Positions 46,953 to 55,356 of a stretch of 64,000 nucleotides of DNA are shown piece by piece. The stretch comes from Trypanosoma brucei gambiense DAL972 (lineage: Eukaryota > Euglenozoa > Kinetoplastea > Trypanosomatida > Trypanosomatidae). The DNA lies in NCBI RefSeq assembly GCF_000210295.1, contig NC_026734.1, positions 434,001 to 498,000 of the forward strand, given 5' to 3'. Made by a program: the position numbers and the translations under genes. The notes beneath the pieces are model-generated. The model was given only the letters and a program-made list of their open reading frames with translations. It made no database searches and was not told the DNA's origin. Position 1 is the first letter of the stretch; every line of letters begins with the position of its first letter.

Positions 46953-49688
46953 ATGAGTGCATTTGCGCTGGCGACACGCGGAGAACCAGTGTCGTGGGAA
47001 AAGTTGGTAGTGCGCGCGCTGAGTTTCATTGACGCCACGCCAAGTGTGGCTGCTACCAATGCACTCCACGCACTCACTTCCTATAGCGCATCGCCTCCAA
47101 GCATTTACTGCGATGCGGCGGCCGGAGTCCGCAACGCAAAGCTACACAGTGGGTTGCTCCTTTCACTCCATCATGCAACAGCACAGTGGCCAAAGCTTTT
47201 GCGGCATATGCTCGCGCCGCCGCCAGTTATCGTGGGAGACCAATCGCTTTCAATTAGCGGACCAGCAATGGAACTCTTCGTGGTGCTCTACAACGCCAGT
47301 GTTAGCAATTGCGAAGCGGGGTTCGCGGCGATGTCCCGCGCACATGCAGATGCAGCACGCACCGGTATGATGACAGCAGCAGAAACGCCGTCTTCATCTC
47401 CCCTTGCCAACAGCAAATCTGCCTTTAAAAGCTTCACTATGGGTGCAGAACTTGCCTTCCTTGCGGAACAGGCGCTAGCGGAGGGCGGCGACGAGTTGCT
47501 GCCTGCTGTCGATCGTCATTCATTACAGAAACAACTTGACTTCCGTTCCATACATGAGCTGGCAGAGTTGTGCGTAGCAACGGCGAAATACGTCTATTCT
47601 ACAACCTCAGGGGCCGTATCAAAGAAGCATGACACCCTTGCTAAGCTTGCGTATGCCGCAGCAACGACAGCAGTGCCTCTAGGACTGAAAGCAATGTCCT
47701 TGCTGCTAACAGTTATGTCAAGGCTCCTGACGGCGGCGTATCACCGCCACATGGCGGAACATTACTACCGCTTAGACAAGGTGCCTGATATGTCACTTGT
47801 GCTCGGACACATCATGTACGCCATGAAGCTCTTGAAAAAAATACAGGTGGATTGCCCTGCTGTTCTTCGAGGGCATGCCACTTCGCAGAAAGCTCCGCCA
47901 TCATCTTCCTCCGATGCGATGAGAAGTGTCCGCCAGCTACTTGGACAAATCAGTGCTAGCATTGTTGGAAACGGAGGGACAGGTGCAAAAGAACAGGGAT
48001 GTCAGTCGATTAGCGAGCTGGCGGACCTGTTGGAGGAAGGAGATATGATGAAAGTGTTTCCCCTTGCAGGAAGCCTCGTCCGCGACGTGGCCAAATTGCA
48101 CGAGAAATACCAACATGAGAACTCGGTTGTGTATTACTCGCGGCCAGCGTCCGATGAAGAAATTAAGGATGACGTCCCAGAGGCAAAACTGCTTGATGTG
48201 GCGAGTGATGGTATTAGATACAGCAGCAATCGTGAAGAGCTGTTAGAGGCCTTGGCTAAGAGGCTCGACACCGATCTCTCTAAGTTTGCAGAACTTCCAG
48301 CTCCAGATGAGTTGGCCTCATCGCTGGAGGGTCGAGAGATGATGGTCAGAGTCCGCGACAAACTGAAGGCACTTCAGCAGCTCACCGCGGATGCAAAAGA
48401 GACTCTGAGCATCCCACACTTTGTGGAACCCACGCTGACGCAACTAGAATCGCTTCTCCAACCATACGTCAAGCCCGCAATCCAAGATAGAGGTGCGAGT
48501 CGAAATGACGAGGGCAGCGGGGCCACTACAGATAGTCCCTGTCCACTAGACAGTTGCCTGGACGCAGCCGTCAATAATGTGGAAGAAGCGCTTTCACGAC
48601 ATCTTCAGGTCAGTAATGGGTTGTATCGTGCGAAGTGTGAGTACATTGGTGAGTACGTAGGACCCTTTGAGGTAACAGAGACACTCAAGAACAGACAACA
48701 CGCGTGGCTCACGCGAGTACACCAACTGCGTTCTAGCGTGAGGAGCATTCTCATTCACCGTGACAAAAAGGTAGAGCTCCGCGAAACGCTCCTTCTCCCC
48801 GAAAGCACAGTGTTGCAACCGTGCCTCGCGAATGCTGTCACAGTTGTGGAGAGAGCCAGGGATTTACTGTCCTCGCTGGAGCCTAAACGGGCTTCCCGTG
48901 GCACTACTCCTCCCGCATCAGACAATTCTTCTGATGAACAGCTGTCCGCTGCGGCTAGACTTCAGGTTCTACTGGAAACGTTATGTGAGGCAGATGGTTC
49001 ACTGACCGCAGCCTTCGAGCGCGCGCAGCCGCTTCGTGATGAGACACGGTGGGCGCGTGTGGCAGGTGTGCTGCGCGAAGCTGCTGAACTCATCGGCGAA
49101 GGGAACAATATTGTTAGCGCGGCAGTCTCGGCAACGGATGAAATGGAAAAGCAACAAAGTCGTATCGTCGTGCATCCAATTGAGCGTCTGCAGGACGTCG
49201 TCTTTGAAACGCCGAGCCTTCCTGGCCAAAGGAAGCGGCGTGGGAAGCAGGCGGAACCTCCTCGACAGCGAATGGCCGCACCAACAAAGCAAGAACTGGA
49301 GGGTGCCTCATGTTCCACTACCGAACAGGCTCCTTGCAGGAAGGGTAAAAACCGTCACACGGGGTTGGGGGGAAAAGCGGAGGTTGTCGAGGGCGTTAGA
49401 TGGAGTTGGCCATCAACTGTTGAGAAGGGCATTCGCACTGAAAATACGAGTGGCGCCGAGTCACCAGCCGATAACGTTGCTGTTGTGGGAAGTGTGCGCA
49501 GTACCAAAAGGTCAAGGGAGGGAACGCCGCTGTCGCCCTTAAACTCCTCCGTCGCAAGTGATGCAGCTGGCCAGTTGAACATTCCAGAAGCGGAGGCATC
49601 TCCATTGTTCAAGCGTCGCATAAAGGAGCTCAACAGCGGCCGAATCGGTAGAAAAGGTGGTGAAGCAGGCGGAAGGAAGGGAAATTAA
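46953..49688 (+). CDS. BRO1-domain protein (ALIX/Bro1-like, ESCRT-associated)
   Basis: The 911-residue protein has a BRO1 domain at about 1-410: all-helical with TPR-like pairs, the AEHYYRLDKVPDMSLVLGHIMYAMKLLKKI segment where binding to ESCRT-III CHMP4/Snf7 normally occurs, and the closing ENSVVYYSRPASDEEIKDDVPEAKLLD, equivalent to the N-x-x-I-Y-x-x-x-VP motif. Residues about 430-770 form long helices compatible with the V domain. The C-terminal part (780-911) is Arg/Lys/Ser-rich rather than the long proline-rich tail of human ALIX. BRO1 proteins recruit ESCRT-III and deubiquitinase activity at endosomes, and in mammals act in abscission. Assignment is by domain pattern; ALIX versus Bro1 sub-type is open. 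Confidence 0.85.
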   Translation: MSAFALATRGEPVSWEKLVVRALSFIDATPSVAATNALHALTSYSASPPSIYCDAAAGVRNAKLHSGLLLSLHHATAQWPKLLRHMLAPPPVIVGDQSLSISGPAMELFVVLYNASVSNCEAGFAAMSRAHADAARTGMMTAAETPSSSPLANSKSAFKSFTMGAELAFLAEQALAEGGDELLPAVDRHSLQKQLDFRSIHELAELCVATAKYVYSTTSGAVSKKHDTLAKLAYAAATTAVPLGLKAMSLLLTVMSRLLTAAYHRHMAEHYYRLDKVPDMSLVLGHIMYAMKLLKKIQVDCPAVLRGHATSQKAPPSSSSDAMRSVRQLLGQISASIVGNGGTGAKEQGCQSISELADLLEEGDMMKVFPLAGSLVRDVAKLHEKYQHENSVVYYSRPASDEEIKDDVPEAKLLDVASDGIRYSSNREELLEALAKRLDTDLSKFAELPAPDELASSLEGREMMVRVRDKLKALQQLTADAKETLSIPHFVEPTLTQLESLLQPYVKPAIQDRGASRNDEGSGATTDSPCPLDSCLDAAVNNVEEALSRHLQVSNGLYRAKCEYIGEYVGPFEVTETLKNRQHAWLTRVHQLRSSVRSILIHRDKKVELRETLLLPESTVLQPCLANAVTVVERARDLLSSLEPKRASRGTTPPASDNSSDEQLSAAARLQVLLETLCEADGSLTAAFERAQPLRDETRWARVAGVLREAAELIGEGNNIVSAAVSATDEMEKQQSRIVVHPIERLQDVVFETPSLPGQRKRRGKQAEPPRQRMAAPTKQELEGASCSTTEQAPCRKGKNRHTGLGGKAEVVEGVRWSWPSTVEKGIRTENTSGAESPADNVAVVGSVRSTKRSREGTPLSPLNSSVASDAAGQLNIPEAEASPLFKRRIKELNSGRIGRKGGEAGGRKGN

Positions 49689-50359
49689 CTGCGGGGAGGG
49701 AAAGCAACATGGCGCTGAAAGATGTGATGGGCAGGATAAAATATTGGGGGGCTTTGAAGGGGACGTAATTTGAGGTTATGTCATACGTCTGGCGTGGGTT
49801 GTTTCTGAGTTGATTGAACAGATCGTTGTTGCTACGCGAACCGCAGCCAATTAGTAGTGTTAGCGCAGACTCAAACGTATATACATATATACACTGATAT
49901 AACTTTCCCGTGCTCGTTTCTCATGCTGCACGTGAGGAAGGGAGCGGAACCCTTCCTTGTGGTGACAGTTGGACTAGCCATGGTCAGTTACCTCTGTTTG
50001 ATGTTGCCGACATCTTTCACTTCAGGTATACAAACTTGTAGTGAACAGATGGGAAACAGTGGAGGTAGCATCAGACAAAAAATGTGCTTGTACCAGTCAT
50101 TTCTCTCACTTGAGCAACATTGTTATTTGACACGTTCTCAGTTTCGTATGCAACAGCAGAAAGTTCAAACATCCCGCTATTACGTCTTTTTTTTCCCATC
50201 TGCTTCCGCTCTGCCTTGCATGTGCACACGTGCCTGGTCCCTCATACATCCACAAACATGCACACGAAGCGGCAAAGGGAAGGAAGAGGGGAGTATTTCT
50301 ACTCGTTATTCTCCAGTAGCAGCCGTGACCAGCACCAGTCCTCCTTTTTCCGGCCTTTA
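49689..50359. other. Spacer upstream of the Maf gene
   Basis: About 670 bases. Two overlapping frames run into the Maf gene (49857-50360 and the upstream part of the Maf frame from 50120), both lacking a good start and coding character. T-rich tract at 50188-50215. Confidence 0.5.
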
Positions 50360-51115
50360 ATGGTGCTACAGCATCTTGAACTTCTTCGAAAGAAGCGTAT
50401 TTTGCTCGCGTCTGCCTCACCGCGGCGCCTAGAAATACTTAAAATCATCGGACTTGATGTCCACGTATGTCCATCGGGTGTTGCAGAGGATTTACCAAAG
50501 AGTGAGTTCAAGTGCGGTGGGGATTACGCTCTCTGCACTGCAAAGCTGAAAGCTAAGCACATAATTAGACAGAAAATGGAAGCGGCCAACAGTGGCAGTG
50601 GGGAAACGCAAAGTGGTTCACGCAGTCGCTTGCCGTTTGATGTGCTCATTGCGGCTGATACCGTTTCGACGATGCCCGCTCACGAGGGCGACGGTACAAT
50701 CGACATCATTGAGAAACCTTCGACCCGCGAGGAGGCGGCCGCCACGATGCGACGGTTGTCTGGAAACTCACATGAGATGTGGACCGGCGTCGCCATTGCT
50801 GTGGTGTGCGGAAAGGACTCCACAGATGACGATGGAGGCGTCGGGGACAACTGTGAGGAGTTGATACGTTGGTTTGAGTTGAAGGTGTGCACCACCGTGC
50901 ACTTCGCGGTGTTGTCGGAAGCTGAAATATTGGCTTACACCAGCTGCCCAGATAACTGGGCTGGTAAGGCGGCGGGTTATGGTATTCAGGGTATCGCTGC
51001 CTGCATGATCCGCTCTATAGAGGGAGATTACTACAATGTTATGGGGCTTCCGCTTCAGGCTGTGTGTGCTTTGTTTGACAAACTCATCGATGAGGGGATA
51101 ATTTCACACAATTAG
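50360..51115 (+). CDS. Maf/HAM1-like nucleotide pyrophosphatase (Maf family)
   Basis: The 251-residue protein matches the Maf family along its length: ILLASASPRRLEIL (14-27) at the phosphate-binding N terminus, FDVLIAADTV (usually GADTVV), IEKPSTREEAAATMRRLSGNSHEMWTGVAI, and the C-terminal AGKAAGYGIQGIAACMIRSIEGDYYNVMGLPL. Maf enzymes hydrolyse canonical or modified NTPs (dTTP/UTP/CTP, 7-methyl-GTP types) to the monophosphate and are thought to be house-cleaning enzymes. The conserved catalytic aspartate in A-A-D-T is present. An insert of about 20 Gly/Ser residues lies before it. The start at 50360 gives family length; the upstream extension in the same frame (from 50120) is not believed. 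Confidence 0.92.
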   Translation: MVLQHLELLRKKRILLASASPRRLEILKIIGLDVHVCPSGVAEDLPKSEFKCGGDYALCTAKLKAKHIIRQKMEAANSGSGETQSGSRSRLPFDVLIAADTVSTMPAHEGDGTIDIIEKPSTREEAAATMRRLSGNSHEMWTGVAIAVVCGKDSTDDDGGVGDNCEELIRWFELKVCTTVHFAVLSEAEILAYTSCPDNWAGKAAGYGIQGIAACMIRSIEGDYYNVMGLPLQAVCALFDKLIDEGIISHN

Positions 51116-51570
51116 TGGAGCTAGCACGATGGCACATATTTGCGGTATCCTTGTCAACGTGAAAGCAAAACACAGAAAGAGAAGAGGAGATATGAAGAAG
51201 AACAGGAGGAGGGCGGCCTCTTCCAAAGGTTGGCACGCAAAGATATGCGTTTGGTTGCCTGGGCTGCTTCATGAATGTTCACAAGGTTGGCTACAGACAT
51301 CGGGTGCAATATCCCATAAGTTCCCTCAACCCACTCCATCACAGTACCCAAACTTGCCCGTAACACCTCATGTTTTCCCCCCCATTAGACGGGATATGCA
51401 CATTTACATCCGTATATATATATATATCCTTCTTATTGGTCTACGCAACGAATGTTTGTCGAAGCGAAGGGAAGGGAAACTGAAAAGGGGCACCAAGAGA
51501 GGTGGGAAACTAGTTAACTAGTGCTCTTTGGAGTGGGAGGAGGAGACAATCCAGGAAGGGATAGAGGGCT
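51116..51570. other. Spacer upstream of the EFR3 gene
   Basis: About 455 bases including a TA-rich stretch near 51413-51428 and purine-rich 51460-51510. No supportable gene. Confidence 0.5.
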
Positions 51571-51593
51571 CGTTTTTTTCTTTTTCTTGTCAG
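51571..51593 (+). promoter_or_regulatory. Trans-splice acceptor for the EFR3-like gene
   Basis: The tract CGTTTTTTTCTTTTTCTTGT directly precedes an AG at 51592-51593. The mRNA would therefore begin after the non-ATG upstream extension of the reading frame and place the ATG at 51608 first, with a 5' UTR of about 14 nt. Confidence 0.75.
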
Positions 51594-51607
51594 TGGTAGT
51601 AAGGGGA

Positions 51608-54574
51608 ATGGGATGTGCATGCATCCGCACGAAACCACCGCGGTTCAAGGGTTTTGTTGTTGACGCGTACCCAAGCGATAGAAAAAACGACAGCCCGGTG
51701 CAGGATACCCTCGGGAAACTGGAAAACTACGTGGCAAGCAACCCGGAGCGTATCCCACGCATATGCCGAAAGATATCCAAGCTCCTAGCACAGGATGAAC
51801 GGCGAAAACACACGCAACGAATTCTCGTTGGGCTGAAAATGCTAAAAGAACTCATTGTGAACTCCAGTGAGGTGAGTGGATTTGTTCCCCACTCCATTGA
51901 TATATGCGCCCGGCTGTTGAATCAACGGTACACGGCGGAAATACGCATTGCAGTGGCCGATGTGATTACAGCCCTGTGTTTCAAAGTTGTTGGTCACCAC
52001 GATAGGGAACACTCATGCCATCTCCTTAACCACAGCAAAGACCGGCTCTTACCGCCGTTACTGCAGATGTGCATGGAGAGACTGACAGAGGTGCGCAAAA
52101 GTAGTGACGATTCAAAGGCAGAAGACGGTGGTGGTGGTTTTACCATGGAACTGATGCGCTGCCATCATGCGGGCGTCGTGGCACTGGGAAACCTTGCTTT
52201 TTGCCTGCAGGGTGCTCTTGCAAACAGTGTAAGAGGGGTGGAAACGGCCTTTTTGCTTAACCTTTTGCATGCGGTGTCTAATGGCGGCCCTGCGATGCAG
52301 GAGCAACAGTTCAGCATGCTTCACGCACCCGATATGCATGAATTCAGCGCATCTACGAGTTACAATAGTAACGGTGGCGCCGACGGGGGTCCATTCCGCA
52401 GTGTGTTGCTACCTGATGACAGAAATGAGTGCACAGCTGTGCGCATTGCCGCCGCTGCATGGGGAATTGGCGCTATTGCATCTTGTGTGCCGAGCGTCAA
52501 TATACGTGCCTTCCTGCAGAGTGTTCAAAACTTTATCACCGTTCATCGTGTGTGGTCACCACCGCTCTTTCCCTGTGTTGTGTTCCGTTCGCTGACCCAC
52601 GCGATGGAGCGCCGGCCACAGCGGCTTGGCTTCTGCGTATGCAAGTTTCTCCATGACTTCGGCAAAGAGAAGGCAGTGTCCACGAGCTCTGTAAGCAAGC
52701 GGGAAAGGGGAAAAGGGAAGAGAGGAATGATGGCTCAAAATACCGCAGGTGTGCTTTCAGGTGTCTTGCAGGCCTTGGTTGTGTGTGTGAGTGAAGTGCG
52801 AATGATTGGTCGAACACCACAAATTCTGATCGACGAGTGGCCAACTGACGCGGTGTTGATAGACTCGAGCGTTGTCGATGGGCCAGCAATGGAAATATTT
52901 GAATTACATCTCAAGTTGGTGTTGCGATTACTGCAGTGCGCATACAGGTGGCAAAACGCCCCTCAACTGCACCAACTTCTGCTTAAACTTCTTTACTGCT
53001 TGCAGAGGGTGTTGTCGACCTCCACACAAGGCCCTGTGGTCACTGTGGCACTCCAAGCATTGGCGGAAGCGGCGTCATACATTCGGACAGTTCCGTTTGC
53101 CGACCGCAGCGAACTCTCCGCTGCCTCATTTATCGAGCCATACCTTCAAAGCAGTGGCAGCATGCGGCCACACATCGCACGGGTGCTTGCAGGGTTCCTT
53201 TCGGGTGCCCCTCCATCCGTTCATACGCCTCCGGACGAACTTGCGGGAGTTGTGAAGGGTCGGAAAGTGCGAGAGACGGCGGATTCATCCACTGAGCAAC
53301 TGGAGGCGCACCAGTCGCCACTTTTGACAGACGGACGTGACGTCGCTACGGCTAAGGAATGGTTGCTCTCAGTTATTGGTAAAAGCAGGGATGACAATAG
53401 TGACGTCTCCGCAACGTGTGTTGTGGAAGTGGGGAGGGTTATGGGAGCCCTTCTGCAGGGGTGCGGAGCGGCAGAACTCAGTTTCGCGCTTGCGGTCGCT
53501 GATATGTTGCAGTCGTTTGCCTCAGACACTAAAAAAAATACGGATCTCCACGTGGCGTGGTCGCATCAGTCACTCGTAATTCTTGTTAACTGCTCCATTT
53601 TTTGCGGTGCCCCGCAGTTATATCGGTATGCTACAGAACTTCTTGAGCAACGCCACAATGCCGGGGAGCTTTCCACACATTTTTGCCACAATACTGAAGG
53701 CGATACGATACGACTCATGCGTCCAAAGCATGGCAGCCAACAGGAAGGAGGACAAGCCAACTTACAGCCACTACGCACACAACCGATGGATGAGCCACCG
53801 GTGACAATCCGCGTCGACATGGATGTTGTCATCAATATGGTTGCTGAAAATGCAACTGAAGAACTAATGAGTGCGTTACGCTTCCCTCCACAAGACAACA
53901 GGGCATCAAAAAAAAATACAACCGCAGTCGCGGATAGACTGAAGGCGGCGGTAGCGGACGCCTCCTCAGCCGTACGCCATTCTAAGCAGAGCGTTGAGCC
54001 ACGACAACATCAACAAAAGGGCGGTCAATCTACGGTAACAGCGGGAGCACAGCGGGATGCATGGGTGTTTTATCCCGGCATACTTGACGTACCAGCACCT
54101 GAAGCCGATGGCAAGAGTCAAGCAAGTGAGTGTGGTCCCAGACTCTCTGTGATAGTTGATAGTGAAAAGATACCTGCTCAGGATTCAGCTGAAACAACGC
54201 ATGGTGTAGGCGGGCAACCGTTGTTTATTCTGCCGGTACGGGAGCGTATTGCAGAACTGCTTGCAAGGCATAATGTTGGGCCAACCACAACATTAATACC
54301 TCCGGGCTCCAATTTCACACCACTTCCCCTTCCGTTGGGTGTACGATCACTTCATGTGGACCCGACGGCTGACGGCATGCCCGCTGAGGAGCCGGCCCCA
54401 CAGTTCCGTGCCACTAACGAAAGGAGAGTAAAGCAACATGAATTCAGCAACGGCAGCTGGAAACGCCACATGCCAACGAGTAGCAATGGTAGCAAAGTTG
54501 TCCACGGTGACAGTGCGGGGAGCGATGACGCTGACGGAGCGTCTTTCAGTTCAATTAGTGCGTCAAGTGTCTGA
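51608..54574 (+). CDS. EFR3-like plasma-membrane scaffold of the PI4-kinase III alpha complex
   Basis: The 988-residue protein starts MGCACIRTKPPRFKGFVVDAYP, the layout of EFR3 N termini: a Gly2 plus Cys3/Cys5 lipidation site (myristoyl and/or palmitoyl) followed by a basic patch and a conserved P-R-(F/Y)-K-x-(L/F)-V motif. The next 500 residues are ARM/HEAT-like helices, beginning LGKLENYVASNPERIPRICRKISKLLAQDERR. The C-terminal part (about 700-988) is charged and mostly disordered. EFR3/Efr3 anchors the Stt4/PI4KA-TTC7/Ypp1 complex to the plasma membrane. Position 6 is not Ser/Thr, so myristoylation is less certain than palmitoylation. The same reading frame is open upstream to 51521, but the splice acceptor lies inside that extension. 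Confidence 0.8.
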   Translation: MGCACIRTKPPRFKGFVVDAYPSDRKNDSPVQDTLGKLENYVASNPERIPRICRKISKLLAQDERRKHTQRILVGLKMLKELIVNSSEVSGFVPHSIDICARLLNQRYTAEIRIAVADVITALCFKVVGHHDREHSCHLLNHSKDRLLPPLLQMCMERLTEVRKSSDDSKAEDGGGGFTMELMRCHHAGVVALGNLAFCLQGALANSVRGVETAFLLNLLHAVSNGGPAMQEQQFSMLHAPDMHEFSASTSYNSNGGADGGPFRSVLLPDDRNECTAVRIAAAAWGIGAIASCVPSVNIRAFLQSVQNFITVHRVWSPPLFPCVVFRSLTHAMERRPQRLGFCVCKFLHDFGKEKAVSTSSVSKRERGKGKRGMMAQNTAGVLSGVLQALVVCVSEVRMIGRTPQILIDEWPTDAVLIDSSVVDGPAMEIFELHLKLVLRLLQCAYRWQNAPQLHQLLLKLLYCLQRVLSTSTQGPVVTVALQALAEAASYIRTVPFADRSELSAASFIEPYLQSSGSMRPHIARVLAGFLSGAPPSVHTPPDELAGVVKGRKVRETADSSTEQLEAHQSPLLTDGRDVATAKEWLLSVIGKSRDDNSDVSATCVVEVGRVMGALLQGCGAAELSFALAVADMLQSFASDTKKNTDLHVAWSHQSLVILVNCSIFCGAPQLYRYATELLEQRHNAGELSTHFCHNTEGDTIRLMRPKHGSQQEGGQANLQPLRTQPMDEPPVTIRVDMDVVINMVAENATEELMSALRFPPQDNRASKKNTTAVADRLKAAVADASSAVRHSKQSVEPRQHQQKGGQSTVTAGAQRDAWVFYPGILDVPAPEADGKSQASECGPRLSVIVDSEKIPAQDSAETTHGVGGQPLFILPVRERIAELLARHNVGPTTTLIPPGSNFTPLPLPLGVRSLHVDPTADGMPAEEPAPQFRATNERRVKQHEFSNGSWKRHMPTSSNGSKVVHGDSAGSDDADGASFSSISASSV

Positions 54575-55356
54575 TCCGTCAGAGCGCCTCGAAAAAAAAC
54601 TCAGGTGGGCGTCGTCTTTGTCAGTTGTTATTTCTGTTACTTTAATTTCTATCGTCAAACAGTGACAATCCCAATTCCTTTAGTCTGTGTGCCTTTATTT
54701 TCTTCCAGCTCGAACTACATGCACTTCCAAACAAGTAAATCTTTTTGCTGTGCAGTAAAGCGCCTGTGCTATCCGATGCACGTGCTCGCTAGAGCTTTGC
54801 TTTTCGTGTTAGGGAATCGGCTCCCTGGTAAACACGTTAAATATATATATATTTATATTAATACACATATTACCTCCCCTCCTACCTCTGCCAACGGCAA
54901 AAAGAAGTGTATAACGCGGTGTTTTTTCACGCTATTTATTATTTTTTTCCCCCTTTCGGCACAAAGTATTTATTACACCTCTACTTTCTGTGCCTGTGCG
55001 ATTTTCTCCTTTCTTTGTGTGTGTGTGTGCGCGCGTGCGTGGTGTTTCACCTTTTGGGTGCACTGCCCCTATGCCAGACACATGAACGAACACACAAACA
55101 CACCACTGTCGATACGTGTTGCACAATGGCGTCCTTTGGGCACCAATTTCTTCTTACTTATTTATCACTTCTTCTCTTCATCATATCCCCCTTCTTTCGT
55201 TACCCGCATGTATTATTCACTAGGTTGATAAGGGGGGTTAGGGTTAGGTCGAAGGGGAAAAAAGAAAAAAAAACGGTAGCTTTCAAAGGGGGAAACACTC
55301 AACGCCAGCAAACAAAGTTACACCAACAGCGAGCGAAACGGGTAAAGTGAAACATC
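54575..55356. other. Spacer between the EFR3-like and myotubularin genes
   Basis: About 780 bases. It contains a TA-rich stretch near 54841-54860, GTGTGTGTGCGCGCGTGCGT near 55017-55040 and a telomere-like GGGGTTAGGGTTAGG at 55234-55248. Pyrimidine-rich 55146-55205 with AG at 55222-55223 is the likely acceptor. Several frames overlapping the 3' part are not coding-like. Confidence 0.5.

Noticed and set aside
49857..50360. 167-codon frame before the Maf gene
   Set aside because: It lacks an ATG start, has poor codon character, and overlaps the presumed 5' UTR of Maf.
53771..53900. Any minus-strand gene in the EFR3 to myotubularin interval
   Set aside because: All minus-strand frames there are complementary to coding sequence, and every supported gene in the window is on the + strand.
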